DNA of 64,000 bases from Pseudisothecium myosuroides (taxonomy: Eukaryota; Streptophyta; Bryopsida; Hypnales; Lembophyllaceae): the NCBI GenBank assembly GCA_951799445.1, contig OX637287.1:1922001-1986000 (forward strand), written 5' to 3'. Shown piece by piece: positions 11,001 to 21,712 of the stretch. Within the stretch, counting starts at the first letter, position 1; each line of letters opens with the position of its first letter. Both the position numbers and the translations under genes were made by a program. The notes beneath the pieces are model-generated. The model had not been told where the DNA came from. It saw only the letters and a list, made by a program, of their open reading frames with translations, and did not search any database.

Positions 11001-11896
11001 GGAGAAGAGGCGTCCCCGGATTCTGTTCGGATCCGGTTCCGGGAGCATTTGGGTGGGTGAAAGTCTGTTGTACTAAGAGACAGTTTGATCTACTGATGTT
11101 TCTTGGGAGTCTTCTGAGCAAGAGAGCCATTCTTAGGTTAGGAGAGTCCTTGAGAGGAAGGACAATCGCTAGCTGATGTCTGAGAGGTTTTGCTGTAACC
11201 GGAAGAGAGGAACTGGAAGGTAGCTAGGACCTGTTAGTACAAGAGTACCCTAGTTAGCTCTTGGAATTGTACCCGAATAGATTTGTCGTTGTAGTAATGT
11301 GGGGATTGTGAGGGTTTTCTGAGTGACTTTCTTTTCTGGGGTAACTTCCCGGATCAGTTGTGAGGAAATACTTGCTTTCCGGTTTTCTTTGTTTTCTTTG
11401 TCATTTCTCTTTTAGTGGAACTTCAGGCACTTTAAACCAGTGGAGGGTAGGAATTACGTGTCCTTCCTTAAGTCCAAGAGCGGAACCCTCTAATGTAGAG
11501 GTTAAACTATACCCTTGTTCGCATTGCTTGCTAAATCCGGATCCGGGAAAGGTACAGGATCAAGACACTCTTTCCGTTTCCGTGTTTAGCTAAGCGGAAT
11601 ACTAAGTTACTGATACCATTGTGAAAGAATGCAGACCTGGTTCTTGTTGATTGATAATATGTTTGAGAAGCTAGGTTGATACAAGAGAAAGTTAAACAAA
11701 TACAGATCGGGAAGTCTGATTCTACATTTTATTCCCGGATTCTGTTCGTCTTTGGTTTTGTGTTCCGGATCCTGTTCCGGGTATTTTGAGGATACTACTA
11801 GTTGAAATCCTGTGGGAACGATACACGAGTCATCTAAGGTGTTTTACACTAATTTAACACCTAAGGGAGGGATTTGTGCTTTGCTGTGTTACGACA
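8047..11896 (+). mobile_element. Element 1: TG...CA unit with 5-bp target duplication
   Basis: The unit begins TGTGGGAGCACAAAATG and ends TGTGTTACGACA. It is flanked by GGTGA at 8042-8046 and 11897-11901. TG/CA ends with a 5-bp duplication are the signature of integrase-mediated retroelement insertion. It holds a TATA-like TTTTTATAAGG near 8131, one long ORF and about 1.3 kb of 3' DNA, ending in a stretch (CCTGTGGGAACGATACACG) like the U5/leader of plant gypsy elements. No pol, protease or zinc knuckle was seen, and no pair of terminal direct repeats, so it may be a non-autonomous element or a solo LTR with an internal ORF. Element 2 at 23376 is related. It separates the piggyBac coding region from its right end. 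Confidence 0.75.
8648..10564 (+). CDS. Element 1 coiled-coil protein (unknown, gag-like position)
   Basis: The ORF gives 638 residues. The Met at 8705 (MVKGEG, residue 20) is an alternative start and fits the homologue better. Residues about 20-230 are a globular domain shared with element 2: PWGLKDEEMIREL, W-x-x-VYDF, DGYLVADC, LEFIVPIVYSERPSRITV and IFGALSG. A charged linker follows, then a predicted coiled coil around 300-400, a second conserved patch (AKLFDEGILKEGSEAAVKTVLVLAEYS, abbreviated here as LFDEG...LAEYS), and a Lys/Ser/Pro-rich tail with nuclear-localisation-like KKKKTSKRAR. I recognise no named family. It could be a structural gag-type or DNA-binding protein of a lineage-specific element. 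The frame is intact, unlike element 2. Confidence 0.75.
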   Translation: MEGLCENCAWQGKEKYLSAMVKGEGSEAVVFKTKTIHPVIPEDENHRKQLEEDLGQIGCLGFLRQPWGLKDEEMIRELTKDQSNEWDKTHRALPRKWTLETWRAVYDFPREGDGMASRTHKFVEGKFSDTPHKKDGYLVADCKNAREKRLLEFIVPIVYSERPSRITVTWANTIFGALSGERKVFWGEIVKDLVGKMVSTLGNTKATAIGPFLFHLYDYLGTLRGHERTTYKAAAAIQKFNIVLPKKQEEEVEEESEGGSSEKKEESSERAREVFPQQQKPRGKQRGSEEPESLQDKTLGRIIKDLERIREELSTERGAVQDVCGLFGGIEVAELAKKVEGLLRDKESRKWETRVRELTERNEELIRKLEKSEAGSKEVRKLSSEAEDTLRKVRSFVSYLGSVINKAKLFDEGILKEGSEAAVKTVLVLAEYSTSMEKMMYEVRDVLQQSGFYQDSKKAPMSPPVIPKPKDKPKEEKTPGKGASKLKPEEGEGSVRASGSKEKRKSGSDLGTPQSKDPKQSPNVPKSTKKKKTSKRAREVSPVSYHSEEEESPSTSKKDDSPTGSGSQPIAIPDSESEDDSDLETISPSHLKGKTQTPLKGMPTKGTTSKGVKPSPIRKQPPRKGVSKEEPTPKKAKK

Positions 11897-12926
11897 GGTG
11901 AGCTGCCACATTCATGTAGTCATTGGTTGTTTTCTCGCTGAATTCGTCATGCATAATTGTATGGCTTTCATCTTCTTACTGAAGTGCTCCCCATAACAAC
12001 AAATTTTGTGTGGTAATCCTTATTGTTGCTGCACAGGTCAATTTTGGCTCGGCAACGTGCCCAGCTCCCCTTTTGGACCAGCAGTGACTAGCGTTGATCT
12101 AAAGACATGTGAGTTTGGTGGCATGCGTTTATTATTTCAAGCCAGTAGAGCTTGGTTGTCGGACTTTTTGGCTACTATAGAGTCGAAGTAGGAACTGAAC
12201 GGGGTGTAGTCCATCATGTTTTGTCCTTCGTGCGCTCCAATTTTGACATTTTCCATGACTTTATTTGGAACAATTTTTTTATATTATTGATTTATGTTTG
12301 CAGCTACAAGCATTGTTCTTGCCAATGTCATGCACTAAGTGGCCAAGTGACTATTGCAACAAACCGTCGACGTTGAACTCACACAGTCCTTGTCTGAATT
12401 AGTTTCCTGCACATTGTGAACTTGGCAGTTGCCAACCGCCTCCACTATCCCAGTCCTGGGACATTGGTCATGAACCCCACCTTGACACTCTCCTGTGCCT
12501 TCGTGGACAATCTCCCGCGCCCCATGACAGGATATCATCCGCTCCCCCGCTCGGGAGCATGGGTAATCTTAGCTGGGAACCTCCCATTCACAACCACGTG
12601 AACGGCTCTTTCTGCTTCAGGAGTTGGGAATCCATAAAGAATTTTACTTGTGCGAAAGAAAATTGACCGCATCCATTGCAAGGTACCGTCCAGAACGAGC
12701 GGCGTACATCTTCACTGTATTCCGATGTATCCGCGCTATTCTGTCGCACTTAGGCACAGATTCAGGCGTGAGAACCTCCGCTGCCTTTGCCGCACAAAGT
12801 TCACGTTCATTTCGCGTTCATAACTCTCAAAAAGGTGGCGTACATCTGTCACAAGATGCTGTATTTTCTGGACTGGTCAGAATACGGGCCATTTCGGAAA
12901 GGGCGCCCCCGGCCCTAAAGGGTTAA
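11897..12926 (+). mobile_element. Right-hand part and terminus of the piggyBac element
   Basis: Removing element 1 joins this stretch to the transposase 3' end. It closes with GGCCCTAAAGGG followed by TTAA at 12923-12926, the target and end type expected for piggyBac. Subterminal repeats GGCGTACATCT occur near 12691 and 12838, and the last bases are GC-rich (GGGCGCCCCCGGCCC). The matching left end (TTAA then CCCTTTAGGGCC) was not found in the window. It is probably removed or pushed out by the LTR-like insertions on the left. The 100-codon ORF at 12624-12926 covers the terminus and is not credible as a gene. Confidence 0.6.
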
Positions 12927-13834
12927 TCCCTAAGCTTCCAAGATACTATTTTTCGGTTGTTGCCAATTTTTAATGGGCTTCATATAAAAAAGATATTTTA
13001 TCTTAAAAAATATATATTTAAAAAAAATTCATCAAGTCTATTTTCCAATGCAATTTGAATTATATCAATCTAAGTTAATGTCTAGTAGAAAGATTTTTTC
13101 AAAGTGGATTACCTCAACATTGTCTTTCTATTATTCCGTATAAAATTTGGTAGTTGGAGAAAGTGATGATGTTTCTTCCATTATTTCTTTTTCTTTTTTT
13201 GAAGTTTACAGTAGATAAACAAAATTTATATAATCATGCTAAATTCTAAACTCTAAAAGTAAAAATTATAATTTATGCAGTTGTCCAAAAGTTGGTGCTT
13301 TTAAATCAATTAAAAACATGTATAAAGTGTTTTTTTGGAAAGTTGACCATATTGATCATTTGTAGAAGTGATGCCGTGCATTCTATCTATTGGACCAAAC
13401 TTCATCAAACATATATGGAAAAGGTTAATAGAAATTAATATATAGGATTTTTAGTATGAAATTTGGCATAGCCCAAAATAGTTTGGTATCCTTCACTATC
13501 CATCAACTTTTCAAATAAACTATCAAAATATATTCTTTAGTATTTTGATCAAATCAAGATTTCTGTAAAGATCAAATGATTCTTAAAGATTTTTTATATC
13601 AAATGAATATCTCTAAAGATTCTTGACGTGAATATGAAATAGACAAAAATTATTGTCAAATTCTAGTCACTAATATCTTATTCAATAAAGGCTTAAAATT
13701 CAAATTATAAAACTGAATTGTATCAAAATTCAAATCATAGAAATTTTATTCAAGTAAAAAGGTATTTGTTAAGATGTCACAAGTGTTCTACTATGGCATT
13801 TTTGATCAACAATGCCTCATTTGTAATAACTCTT
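12927..13834. other. AT-rich DNA without recognised genes
   Basis: Nothing was recognised here beyond homopolymer-rich AT sequence. It may be the 3' flank of the Harbinger element that follows. Confidence 0.4.
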
Positions 13835-14342
13835 CTACTTGTTTGTTGTCTCTAACCTTTATCATGATATTTAACTTATGAAAGGTCATCATGTGGTCTA
13901 TCATCTCTACCAAGCATAATATTATGTAAAACACATGTTCTAAGTATAATACTAGATACCATAGCATAATTAGGCTTATACATTGGTCGTTTTAGAATTT
14001 GCCATACTCCTTTCACACTGCCAAATGATCTTTCTACAACCATTTGTGTGCTATTATGCTTGAAATTATATTTATCATGTACATAAGAGCCAATCTATAC
14101 CTTGGAAGTGAGATCAACGTGTATATGGTTTGTATATAACCAAGGCATCACCAATTAATAATTCATTCATGGGAACACCTTGAAACAATGAGCCTGTTTG
14201 ATCCATTTAAGCACTCTTCTCTATCAATTGTTGCTTTGATTCAGATAAAGTTTGCAAACACTCTAACATCATGAACTACACTAGGATAACCTACAAAGAT
14301 GTTCAAAAAGCAAGTCTCTACATCTGCTATGGTTTATAATAT

Positions 14343-15378
14343 AGGATTGTTACAAGAAACACTTGTCCTTTTTTTTGCCCCCTTGGCCTTGGACAGGTAG
14401 TTTTTTGCTCATAACTTTTGTGTCGTATGTCTATTTTCTATGAAATTTGAAATGAAGGTACATCATTACAAAGTTTAGACCCTAAGGTTTGTCAACAGAT
14501 ATCATATGGTTATCCTTGTTTTATGGATTTGCACGTTGATTACAATTTATCGCATCATTACAATGCATTACTTTGCATCGTTACAATGCAATGGCAGGTA
14601 ATGCATTGTAACAATGCAATAACGATGTAAAGTAATGCATCATAATGATGCAATAAATTATAATTAATGTGCAAACCCATGAAACAACGATAACCACATG
14701 ATAACTGTTGACAAATCGTAGGGTCTAAACTTTGTGATGATATGGTAGTTGCAGAAATTGAGTAATTTTTAAATTTTAAAAATAAATTATTTACTATTTT
14801 TAAACTTCTCCCAATTGCATGTCTACCTTGGCCATTTTGGGGGGTTTAGTACTATTTTTGACCCAAAAATGCAAATTTGAAGGTGAAAATTGGGATACAA
14901 GGAGTTCTACTAAGTTTACACAAGCCCACTAGAGATTTTTCAAAAATAGTAAAGTGTCCACCTTCCACATGTGCTCAAAGTGCTCTCCCTTTGTGCATGT
15001 GCAGAGAATACAATTTAATTTTCCCAAAGATGGAAATGGTTGAGAAGAAGCATCTTTAAGTTTGGAAAAATGGATCTTTTTTGTTTCATTTTTTGAATTA
15101 CTAAAAATGAAAAGGTTCATAGACCCCTTTTCTGCTATTTTCTACTATTTTCTGCTCCCAGTGGCTTTTGCAGTACTCCGTAGCAGTCTATAGTACTGCA
15201 TAATACTATATAGTACTGAATTGACAGTTATGATTTGCAGGCGCCCGAAATTGATGGTTTAGATTTGTAGGCGCTCCGCAGAAACATAATATTGGTAGTA
15301 TTGCATAGCACTGCCAGTCTTGTGGCTAAAAACTGCGTTTTTGAGCCAAAAACGTGAAGTGTTTCTTGCAATTATCCT
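14343..15378. mobile_element. Foldback MITE inside the Harbinger pseudogene
   Basis: The left end AGGATTGTTACAAGAAACAC is inverted at the right end (TGTTTCTTGCAATTATCCT). The trinucleotide TAT adjoins both ends and may be a 3-bp duplication, although the phase is ambiguous. The interior contains a long hairpin (see 14461-14742). The element shares its terminal motif and length (about 1.04 kb) with the MITE at 23322 once element 2 is subtracted there, so both belong to one family. Confidence 0.65.
14461..14742. repeat. Internal hairpin of the MITE, arms about 130 bp
   Basis: CATCATTACAAAGTTTAGACC at the left is answered by the complementary GGTCTAAACTTTGTGATGAT at the right. Between them the two halves pair along almost their whole length, turning around GGCAGG near 14595. 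Words such as CAATGCATTACTTTGCAT recur inverted. It should form a strong stem if transcribed. Confidence 0.75.
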
Positions 15379-16201
15379 ATAAAGCTATATTTTTTTATTT
15401 TTGTCATAAAAATCAATGGAACTTCATTACCAAGTAAATCCACTTCAATGTGCATAGCAACACGACATACTTGAAGAATATATTCTCCATTTGGATTCAA
15501 TCCATCTTTCACCTTTTGTAATTGTTTACCAACTGACCAAGTCAAATTATGTTGACCCCTACAATTTAAAGACTTTATAAATCTTGTGGTGATCTCACTA
15601 ATTAATATTAGATTTTTCGAAGTCCTTCAAACAATTATCCTACTAACTAAAAGATCCCCAGTAGCAAGTCTACAAATGGTGATTACAACTTGTTTTGTAA
15701 CTTCTAATTTTTGATTTGACAATCGATCTAGTTCCAATGGAGGATGTTTTAAAGGTCTTGCTCTACCAATGAGTATGCATATTGAAATATAGGGTTTAAC
15801 ATTCTAAACATCTCTCTCAAGCATGTTAGATCATCAACCATAATTATGTGAAAAAATTGATGCCACCAATAGAATGTTTTAGGCTTCATATACCATGGCC
15901 CCCATTGAGTGCCTACTAATTTCCCCTGTATAGGTGGAGTGTATGATAAAATGCACATTGTATCTGGTCTTCCAAAACGATCATCCATGGATGCAATCTT
16001 ACTAAGACTTTTCATTATATGAGGCAAATTTGAAGTTGCTGAAGTTTAAAATTTGGGAAGACTTACTAAAGGAGCTAAACTGAATTCTTGACAGTGATAT
16101 TTGAAAGCCCATCCAGCTGCAATTATAGCTCCTACAAAAATATCCAACAACCTCTAGCAATCCTATCATTGCCATGCTATTGTTCAAATATCACCCTTGT
16201 A

Positions 16202-16379
16202 CACTAGTAGAAAACGCAGGAATTTTGACAGAATTTTGTTGATTTGGTCGCGTTGTCCCGGTCACTTTTCTATTGATTTTAACAGAAATCTGTCCCAGTC
16301 ACTTTTCTGTTGACTTCTGTCGGTTTTTGACCGGATCAACGCGACCAAAACAACAAAAAAACTAAATTTTCTACTAGTA
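16202..16379. mobile_element. Small CACTA-ended hairpin MITE (about 178 bp)
   Basis: The left end is CACTAGTAGAAAA and the right end TTTTCTACTAGTA. Internal segments TTGGTCGCGTTG and CAACGCGACCAAA are also inverted, so the whole unit folds on itself. No clear 3-bp target duplication was found. It is similar in style to deletion derivatives of CACTA transposons. Confidence 0.65.
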
Positions 16380-16427
16380 AATCAAAGTCAAACTAGAGTC
16401 TAATCAAAATACTTTCAATCAAAGTCT

Positions 16428-16521
16428 AAGCAAAGTATTTTCAATTGTAGTCTAATCAAAAGCTAAATTACCATAAGCAAAGTATTTTCAATTGTAGTCT
16501 AATCAAAAGCTAAATTACCAT
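16428..16521. repeat. Perfect 47-bp tandem duplication
   Basis: Two adjacent identical 47-bp units starting AAGCAAAGTATTTTCAATTG occupy 16428-16474 and 16475-16521. A third, partial and diverged unit precedes them. The perfect identity implies a recent duplication. Confidence 0.9.
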
Positions 16522-19500
16522 GAGATAGAGCAAGAGGATAGTCACTTCAACTTGAGACTGTCAAGAGTTGATGAAAGAACATGGAAGAGCGCTCAGAAAC
16601 AATGCATGGAAGACTTCAGTTGGAATGGGAGATTTGAAACCATTTAGTTTCCTTAATATATGACAACTCCAATGTACCCAAGTTTTTTAGAATTTTCTTT
16701 GCCACATGCCACTCAGTCCCAAACATTAATAAAAAAGTGGTTGGAGAACTAGTGCACATCTAGAAGCATAATGTAGCATGGACCCAACCTTACAACTTGG
16801 TGCCTTGAGCTCCACCTCCGGTCCAGTCTAAGCATGCAATAGCACCTTAGACTTGGTACGTCAAGAGTCAGTGGATGCCTCCTACTTTCTAGGGGAGCAA
16901 AAGGAACCCTTGAGTGCTAATTTATAGTATTATGATAGTGTGCACCTTCCTAATCAACCAATGACATTAGTGTTGCAACTTTTAAGTCAATAACTGACTT
17001 TCTATTGATTACTCCGTATTAAACTACATTCACTTCCAAGAATCCATGGAGGGATTTTCCTAGTCTCCAAGAAGGAATAGTTTAGGTTGGTAAATAGTAT
17101 TATGTGTATAGTCAAAAAAATACTATAATTTAATCACTTACTAAGTGGATTCACTCACTATCACCTTAGAAGGGACCCCCCACAATTTAATACAATCCTA
17201 TGATGCCTTAGGCTTCTCCAATTCAAACACAGGAGTTTTTATTGACATGTGCTTAGTGTTTTTTTATGCATAATTTTTTGCCAATTTACTACAGTCAAAA
17301 GATGTTGGGTATATTTTTTATGGGGAATTTTCATAGTTTTGGTTCAAAATAGCTAGATCACTAATCTTAAATTCTCAAACACTAAATTTCAATGCCATAT
17401 CAATGACTGATTGAATTGGTATTGAGTTGAAATTTGGATGGTCTTGAAAAATCCATTGAATCAACACATGTTGACTTAATGTTGTTTTAATTTACCATAT
17501 CTCAACACAATTTCAATCTATTCCTTGTCAACATTGTTTCAATTGCCCTTGATAATGCACTAAATTGGCACCTTTAATTTGAGGGAATTGAAAAATGTGT
17601 CTACTAGTATTAATTCAATCACATATTGAATTTGTAACATCAAAGTAACCAATGTACCAACAATGTACAAATAATGTACTACATTTGAGGAGGTGGACGA
17701 TTTTAGATCCCTATGTCATTTCAACTTCAAAAATTTATAACTAATTCCACAAACCTCCAAAAAATATGAAAGACTTGGATTTCCATTTGTCTTTCAAGGA
17801 AAATTTACTAGAAAATATTTCAAGATGTTCATTACAAGAAATTTTAGGCCTGGGGAGGGCCGCGAGTTCTCAACCCCCCCGATGCAATTGCAGAGGAATT
17901 AAAACTGTTTTTTATTTTTTATGATGTGGCGCTACTTGTGCCACGTCAGCGACACGTCAGATTTCAATATTTTTTAATATTTTTTTATTTTTTTAATATT
18001 TTTTTTTCAAAAAAAAATTATTTTTTTATTTTCCTGTAATTGCACTGCGGGGCGCCGAAACAAGTTTTCTTAACCGCCCTCTGCAGGGCTCAGATTTTTT
18101 CTAATGTCACCTCCCCAAAATCCAGTTTCAGCTCTGAAGTTAAATGGGCGCTTTACGGACCTCCTACCTTACAGGGCAACAGACTGAAGGGCGTGACGAG
18201 CATCACCGAAATTTTTGGCCATGGCTGGATGCGCCTTTGTAAGGAATACTATTTGCACGCCTCTGTGATTTGAGCCTTAAAATACTGCACTACCAAATTT
18301 TGGAGTTTCATTTTTGGAAATCGTAGGTGTAGGATATACAAACGCGGGTGTCAAAATCAAAGATCGCGGGTGTGCATGAGTGTACCGTTGCCCTTGCACG
18401 GCTTGGTTTGGGCATGCAATTCAAAGGTTTAGAGGTCTGCCCGTAAGGAAACATACTCCTCAGAACACAGGGATTATTCTTGTATCCATAAATGTGGGCC
18501 GGGTTGTCTGAGGCTGGTTTAGAATTAGTGGAAAGGTTTGGGATGGATGAGAAAGTGACTACAAACAAGGATGAGGTTTACTAGAACAACCAACAACATC
18601 ATAGTGATGAGAGGACTAAAAAGACCAACAATCAAGGTTTTACAAGGATAGATGGGGATCCAACAGACGTAACATAGGGTAAGGAAAGGGAAGGGTGGAA
18701 TACTTTTTACATCCAATTAACTTTATTAAATTTTTATAAAATGGTACCTTTAATAACACATGATCATTTTAAAATGTTGACTCTTTCATTCTTTAAAGGT
18801 TAATTTTAAAACAACAAGTCTATTACCAAAATCATCCATCAAAAGAAATTCTCCAACAATATAAATAAGTGTATTCTTAGTTTTTAAAACAACCCTAAAA
18901 GTAATTTACCAGGTACTTCAAGTCCTTTGTAACAGCTTTGTGCTAGTCAACAACTTCCTTTTTTATGTTGAATATCTTTTCCTAGATGTAATGTATTAAT
19001 ATATATTGGGCATATCCAAATTGGTATATATATATATATATATCTTTAAAAATATAAATATAACATTTTATTAGGGACTCTCAAATATTAGTCACACAGT
19101 CATAAAGTTCCTATTGTTGTGAGGAAATTGGAAAGGAATGAAAACCAAGGTGCTTCAAAAACAATATTAATCCAAATAGAGGTTTCAAAAGCATCCCCCT
19201 CCTTCAAGCGTACTCATGGTCATCAAAGAATTCATATTAGAGTTGCTTGTATAATACACAGTGCATGGAATAAGGTGGATACCCTCCAAACCACCACTTT
19301 TTGCTATTGAGCCTAGTTACTATTATTAGACTGGTCAAATTTTCATACATTCTTGTTGGCAAGTGAAAGAAGGTTTCAATGCACCAGAGAACTTAGCATT
19401 TGGTTAATGTATGCAAAATTCATCATGGAACAAAGTTTGGATCTAAAATAATTTCTTCCACATAGGTACAAAATTGATTTTGGAAATGTACAAAATAAAG

Positions 19501-19937
19501 ATGGTAGTTTAAGGTCAGTGGCACATTTGGATGTTCCTACCTTATATGGTCCTTGCACATCCTTCACTTATACTAAGGACAGTATATATTTAATCGTGAA
19601 ACAAAATAGCTACACAATTTATAGGATGGATTAAGCATCAAGTGCACACTGTTGAATATAATGAAGGATAGGTTGGTAAGCATTTCAGAAATGCTCAACT
19701 GGTTGAATGCACCATATGTCATCAGCATATTTTGAAGTAGTGTAGTAATTGCTAAACATGTCCAATCCTATAGTACTGATGATCAACTTTGCCTACCCTG
19801 CACAATCCAACAAATGTCTTTTCAACTTTGGTCTGGTATACAAACAACCGGCACATCACAAAATGCTCAAAAGATATATGCGCACAATTAGAGTGTTTTA
19901 AAATATCTGGAAATTAAAAAAACATCATTGTATCAAC
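16522..19937. other. AT-rich DNA, one isolated transposon-like end
   Basis: No gene was recognised. At 17837 CATTACAAGAAATTTTAGGCC resembles a mutated CACTA-type end followed by GC-rich sequence, but no partner end could be assigned. A (TA)n run lies near 19025-19043. Open frames at 18308-18568 and 18525-18716 (minus) are short and show no family features. Confidence 0.4.
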
Positions 19938-21175
19938 TCAAACTTGACAGAGTACCTGGGCTTCTAAGCAGCTTGCAAAATCATTATCAACAAGATAAAA
20001 GTCATCACCACCATCAACTGTATCATACAACTTTTGGAAGTACTTCTTGTGGCCAAATTCACCACCACAGATCATCCTATTGTAGTTTAACCAAATGCAC
20101 AAGATGAGCTTGTGAATCACCATCAAACCATATTCCAAGGGTATGAAATCTAAATTTGTATAAGTTAGAAGAAATATGATTATCCTATAGATGTAAACTA
20201 TCGATCACTACAAAAAGCAGACAAATTAGAACTTCTACTAAGAACCAAAAGGATGGAAAGTACTCAATTAGACAATGAAAGTCTTGTGTGTGGGGGCAAA
20301 TTTTCTTCTTTCAGTGCAGAGCTTAACCAATTCACTAACTTTGGCACCAAAAACATACTGCAATAATAAAAATGCACATTTTTGTAACATTACAATGATA
20401 CAAAGAGGTTACAGAAAACCAACTATTTGAACACCTGCAACCAAGACATCCACCTCAAGTAATTTGTTACTTCAACTAGAATAATCATGGATTGACAACA
20501 TCAATTGCAACAAATTCTACTAATCAATATTTTATAGTATTCTCATCACAAATTCCTTATTGAATCTTGTCATTGAAACCTCCTCTTGCTACCAACAAAA
20601 GGCAACCGTTTATTGTGCATTTCATGTTACTCCTGCCAGATGCCTTATTATCAACCATGCTACAATTTAACAAACCACCCAACCAATTACAAGAGGTTAC
20701 AAATTTTAGTAAGAATTGCAATTTGGTCAAAGTCATCAGAAACGAGGTGCTACCTTTCAACCAATGATCTTTCTATCCTCAGGTATTCATGTTCTACAAG
20801 TTTGTCACTGTCTTCAAAATCATCACAGTTTTTTGGCCAAAGAATTCTTACATGACTAAAATTTTTGTGTCAATGATGGTGGGGGCAATCACTAACAAAA
20901 TCATTGGAATGAAAAAAAACACTAGTAACCTTGATGCGGTTATATTTATGGATGACACTTAGAACGTTCAGAAGTTGGTTCTTATATTCATGGATTTGAA
21001 TCACTTGGACATCAAACATTACATCAATGCTAACCTCAATATGATCAAATGCAAAATTCATACTTTATCAAAAGCAACAATATCTTTAGAGGCCCTAAAT
21101 CTTCATATAGCTAATTGCACTTCCATTGTTTTGATCTTTTCATTCCTTAAAATATACAAAAGCTCAATCAATTAA
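19938..21175 (-). pseudogene. Alpha-glucan phosphorylase fragment (C-terminal exons)
   Basis: Three exon-like pieces lie in correct order on the minus strand. [20 protein letters not shown] at about 21000 matches the FDVQVKRIHEYKRQLLN block of glycogen/starch phosphorylases. KASGRSNMKCTINGCLLL near 20640 matches EASGTSNMKFxxNGCL, including the Lys that carries pyridoxal phosphate. DFYLVDNDFASCLEAQ near 19970 matches the DYFLVGKDFPSYxECQ segment near the C-terminus. The parent enzyme phosphorolyses alpha-1,4-glucans to glucose-1-phosphate. The N-terminal two thirds are missing and frames are damaged, so this is a captured or decayed fragment. Introns appear to be retained, which argues against retroposition. 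Confidence 0.75.
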
Positions 21176-21616
21176 TGCAGAAACATCACACCTCCAAGCA
21201 ATTGGGATGAGTGGAAAAAAGACCAACAATGCAAATCATGCTTTCTGTTGATTCCACCTACAAAGTATTCAAGGATGTAAATTTCAGCCCAGTAGCTAAA
21301 TAACATTGTGTGAATTTATTTTAAGCTATTTTTCTTGCTAATTTAAACAAATCATAGTTACACAACTTGAAAGCACCTCACAGTATTGTTGTTATGCAAG
21401 TTGTCTATGGCTATTGTACTGTACATGTAAAATTGGCCACAAGTAAATAAATTTTTGAGTACTAACTACTACATGGAATGCTCATACAACATAGTTTGGT
21501 TCACATGGCTCAAGAGATGTATTTGCTCAATATCAATACCTTCATCCACAAGACATCAAAACCTCTAACCACAATTCCAAATTTGAAAACATAGACTCCA
21601 TCATTGTAACCCTACC

Positions 21617-21712
21617 CGCCAAAGAGTTGGAGCCACAAGTGTTTGAATTGCAGGACCACAATCATCATTAAGCAGATGGACTTGGTCAATAATCAAAATG
21701 TTAGAACACTTT
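21617..21712 (-). pseudogene. DExH RNA helicase exon (ASCC3/DExH14-like)
   Basis: The minus-strand translation reads KCSNILIIDQVHLLNDDCGP then AIQTLVAPTLWRV. This aligns with motif II and its flank in Ski2-like helicases of the ASCC3/DExH14/Brr2 group (LIIDEVHLLNDDRGxxxExLVARTLRQVE). The Walker B Glu is changed to Gln (DQVH), which would abolish ATPase activity. No neighbouring helicase exons were recognised, so this is an isolated fragment on the same strand as the phosphorylase piece. Confidence 0.65.

Larger units (their letters stand above)
13835..16030 (-). pseudogene. PIF/Harbinger transposase remnant (HARBI1-like)
   Basis: On the minus strand, 5' to 3', pieces of a DDE_4 nuclease appear. 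There is an N-terminal part with ITICRLATGD (about 15690-15650), then IADVETCFLNIFVGYPSVVH with HDVRVFAN (about 14330-14240), a degraded LIGDA patch, and MVVERSFGSVKGVWQILKRP with CVLHNIMLGRDDRPHD (about 14050-13890). These match the order of plant PIF/HARBI1 transposases. Frames change and stops intervene, so it is dead. A foldback MITE at 14343-15378 splits it between the N-terminal part and the DDE domain. It would have acted with a Myb-like partner to mobilise the element; no such gene is visible. Confidence 0.7.

Noticed and set aside
12624..12926. A 100-codon ORF at the right end of the piggyBac element.
   Set aside because: It consists of the terminal and subterminal repeat DNA and ends at the TTAA target site.
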